Assembly: GCA_017632495.1 (NCBI GenBank)
Contig: JAGBRG010000109.1
Location: 1 to 6,602, forward strand
DNA: 6,602 nt
Direction: 5' to 3'
Origin: Spirochaetales bacterium
Lineage (GTDB): Bacteria > Spirochaetota > Spirochaetia > Sphaerochaetales > Sphaerochaetaceae
Of the stretch, positions 5,923-6,602 are shown one piece after another. The notes beneath the pieces were generated by a model, which saw nothing but the letters and a program-made list of their open reading frames with translations, made no database searches and was not told the origin of the DNA. Both the position numbers and the translations under genes were made by a program. Position 1 is the first letter of the stretch. Every line of letters begins with the position of its first letter.

Positions 5923-6522
5923 ATGAAGCGATTTGTATTGGCTATTTTAGTAGTACTTCTTCTGTGTGCCGTTCCGGTATTCGCAAGGGATTCCTACTAC
6001 CTCACAGGTGACACGATTTTCTCAATCAGAGCAGGTATCAACTTCCCCACATTCCTGGCATTCTTCCGCGACCCGCAGATGGGCACCAGGATGTTTGAAG
6101 ACACCCATCTCTCGATCGGAGGAGACGCATCGCTTGCCTATCAGGGCTTTCTGAACGAGTCCTTCGCTCTCGGCGGACAGATCCAGTATGTCTTCAACTA
6201 CTCCGTGGGCGGAAAGATTCTCACAACCGTTCCCCTCACCGCAAAGCTGACCTACATGCCGGTGCAGACAGGGTCTTTTGACCTTGGAATCTCACTCAAC
6301 CTCGGAGGCGCCTTCATCAGATATAACGAGGGCAAGGATTTTGTCCCGTTCGCTTCCGCCACAATCACTCCAAGCTACTATTTCTCAGACAACTGGGGTC
6401 TTGGTGTTGAGTCAGGCCTTATGGTCACCTTGGAAAACTACGGAAAGAACAATGAGAAGCACAACCAGAGCGCATTTGCCGCATTCATGCCGGTAACGCT
6501 GGTTCTTTCATACAGACACTGA
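5923..6522 (+). CDS. Predicted small 8-stranded outer-membrane beta-barrel protein
   Basis: The product is 199 aa. Residues 1-21 form a signal peptide: MKR, a hydrophobic core, then PVFA with cleavage expected after A21 before RD. The mature part reads as eight alternating amphipathic strands, at about 31-44, 63-75, 81-95, 101-114, 119-135, 140-154, 158-173 and 185-199. The turns between strands 2-3, 4-5 and 6-7 are short (for example QTGS and SDN), and the intervening loops carry charged residues, as expected for an OmpX/OmpW-sized barrel with outward loops. The nearest known type I can suggest is the treponemal TP0733-like family, from memory and context only. The start at 5923 has GAGG 5 nt upstream; an ATG at 5908 in the same frame lacks this and would spoil the signal peptide. 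The end, SYRH, lacks the usual final aromatic residue. No substrate or function can be assigned. A lipoprotein gene follows after 10 nt. Confidence 0.8.
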   Translation: MKRFVLAILVVLLLCAVPVFARDSYYLTGDTIFSIRAGINFPTFLAFFRDPQMGTRMFEDTHLSIGGDASLAYQGFLNESFALGGQIQYVFNYSVGGKILTTVPLTAKLTYMPVQTGSFDLGISLNLGGAFIRYNEGKDFVPFASATITPSYYFSDNWGLGVESGLMVTLENYGKNNEKHNQSAFAAFMPVTLVLSYRH

Positions 6523-6527
6523 GGAGG
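6523..6527 (+). promoter_or_regulatory. Strong ribosome-binding site of the lipoprotein gene
   Basis: GGAGG directly follows the barrel-gene TGA and sits 5 nt before the ATG at 6533. It supports this start and tight co-translation with the upstream gene. Confidence 0.8.
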
Positions 6528-6532
6528 AAGAC

Positions 6533-6602
6533 ATGAAAAAAGCAATTATCATAACAATGGCAATAGTCCTCTTCTCAGCCTTAATGGTTGCCTGTAACAT
6601 CG
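6533..6602 (+). CDS. Predicted lipoprotein, N-terminal part
   Basis: Only 23 codons are present before the right edge. They form a lipoprotein signal peptide: MKK, a hydrophobic stretch (AIIITMAIVLFSALMV), then A20-C21. The lipobox M-V-A-C is acceptable under the relaxed rules known for spirochaetes, with C21 the expected lipidated residue. The gene begins 10 nt after the barrel gene with no terminator between them, so the two are likely co-transcribed and may work together in the envelope. Nothing of the mature domain is visible, so no function is given. Confidence 0.75.
   Translation, partial: MKKAIIITMAIVLFSALMVACNI

Noticed and set aside
1..6602. Search for CRISPR arrays, insertion sequences, tRNA or rRNA genes, toxin-antitoxin or defence genes
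   Set aside because: Only two short direct repeats and a few palindromes are present; no repeat arrays, transposase motifs or RNA genes were seen.

Overview
The window is ordinary bacterial chromosome, not an accessory island. Six genes lie on the minus strand and read right to left: folD, miaB, a Sir2-family deacylase, typA (bipA), mraZ, and the first 50 codons of rsmH. Two genes lie on the plus strand at the right edge: a small outer-membrane beta-barrel protein and the start of a lipoprotein. The organism is probably a Gram-negative spirochaete of the Sphaerochaeta/Treponema kind. The evidence is an exported 8-strand barrel next to folD (which I recall, without being able to check, as resembling the TP0732/TP0733 neighbourhood of Treponema pallidum), a lipoprotein signal with Met at -3, moderate GC with AT-rich spacers, and an mraZ-rsmH pair. 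This assignment is an inference.

Right part (about 4883-6602): an intergenic region of about 140 bp separates folD from the barrel gene, and both run outward from it. Each side has a recognisable -10 element, and a perfect 10-bp palindrome lies between them. The barrel gene is followed after 10 nt by a lipoprotein gene with a strong ribosome-binding site, so the two look like one envelope operon.

Centre (2783-5782): folD, miaB and the sirtuin gene are packed with overlapping ends (a TGATG stop/start overlap, then a 14-nt overlap), so they are almost certainly one translationally coupled transcript. Together they encode one-carbon folate metabolism, SAM-dependent tRNA methylthiolation, and NAD-dependent lysine deacylation. 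After an 86-bp gap with its own TATAAT box comes typA, a ribosome-associated GTPase, which ends at a clear intrinsic terminator.

Left part (1-790): the start of the division/cell-wall (dcw) cluster, mraZ then rsmH. The 190-bp region between the typA terminator and mraZ is the most informative non-coding stretch. It has three exact or near-exact AAAGTGGT boxes plus one degenerate copy at a regular 20-22 bp step, which fits autoregulation by MraZ. Further upstream are two back-to-back short palindromes of unknown role.

I found no mobile element, CRISPR array, tRNA or rRNA, and no convincing new defence or biosynthetic system. The points most worth checking are the MraZ-box array and the uncharacterised barrel-lipoprotein pair.
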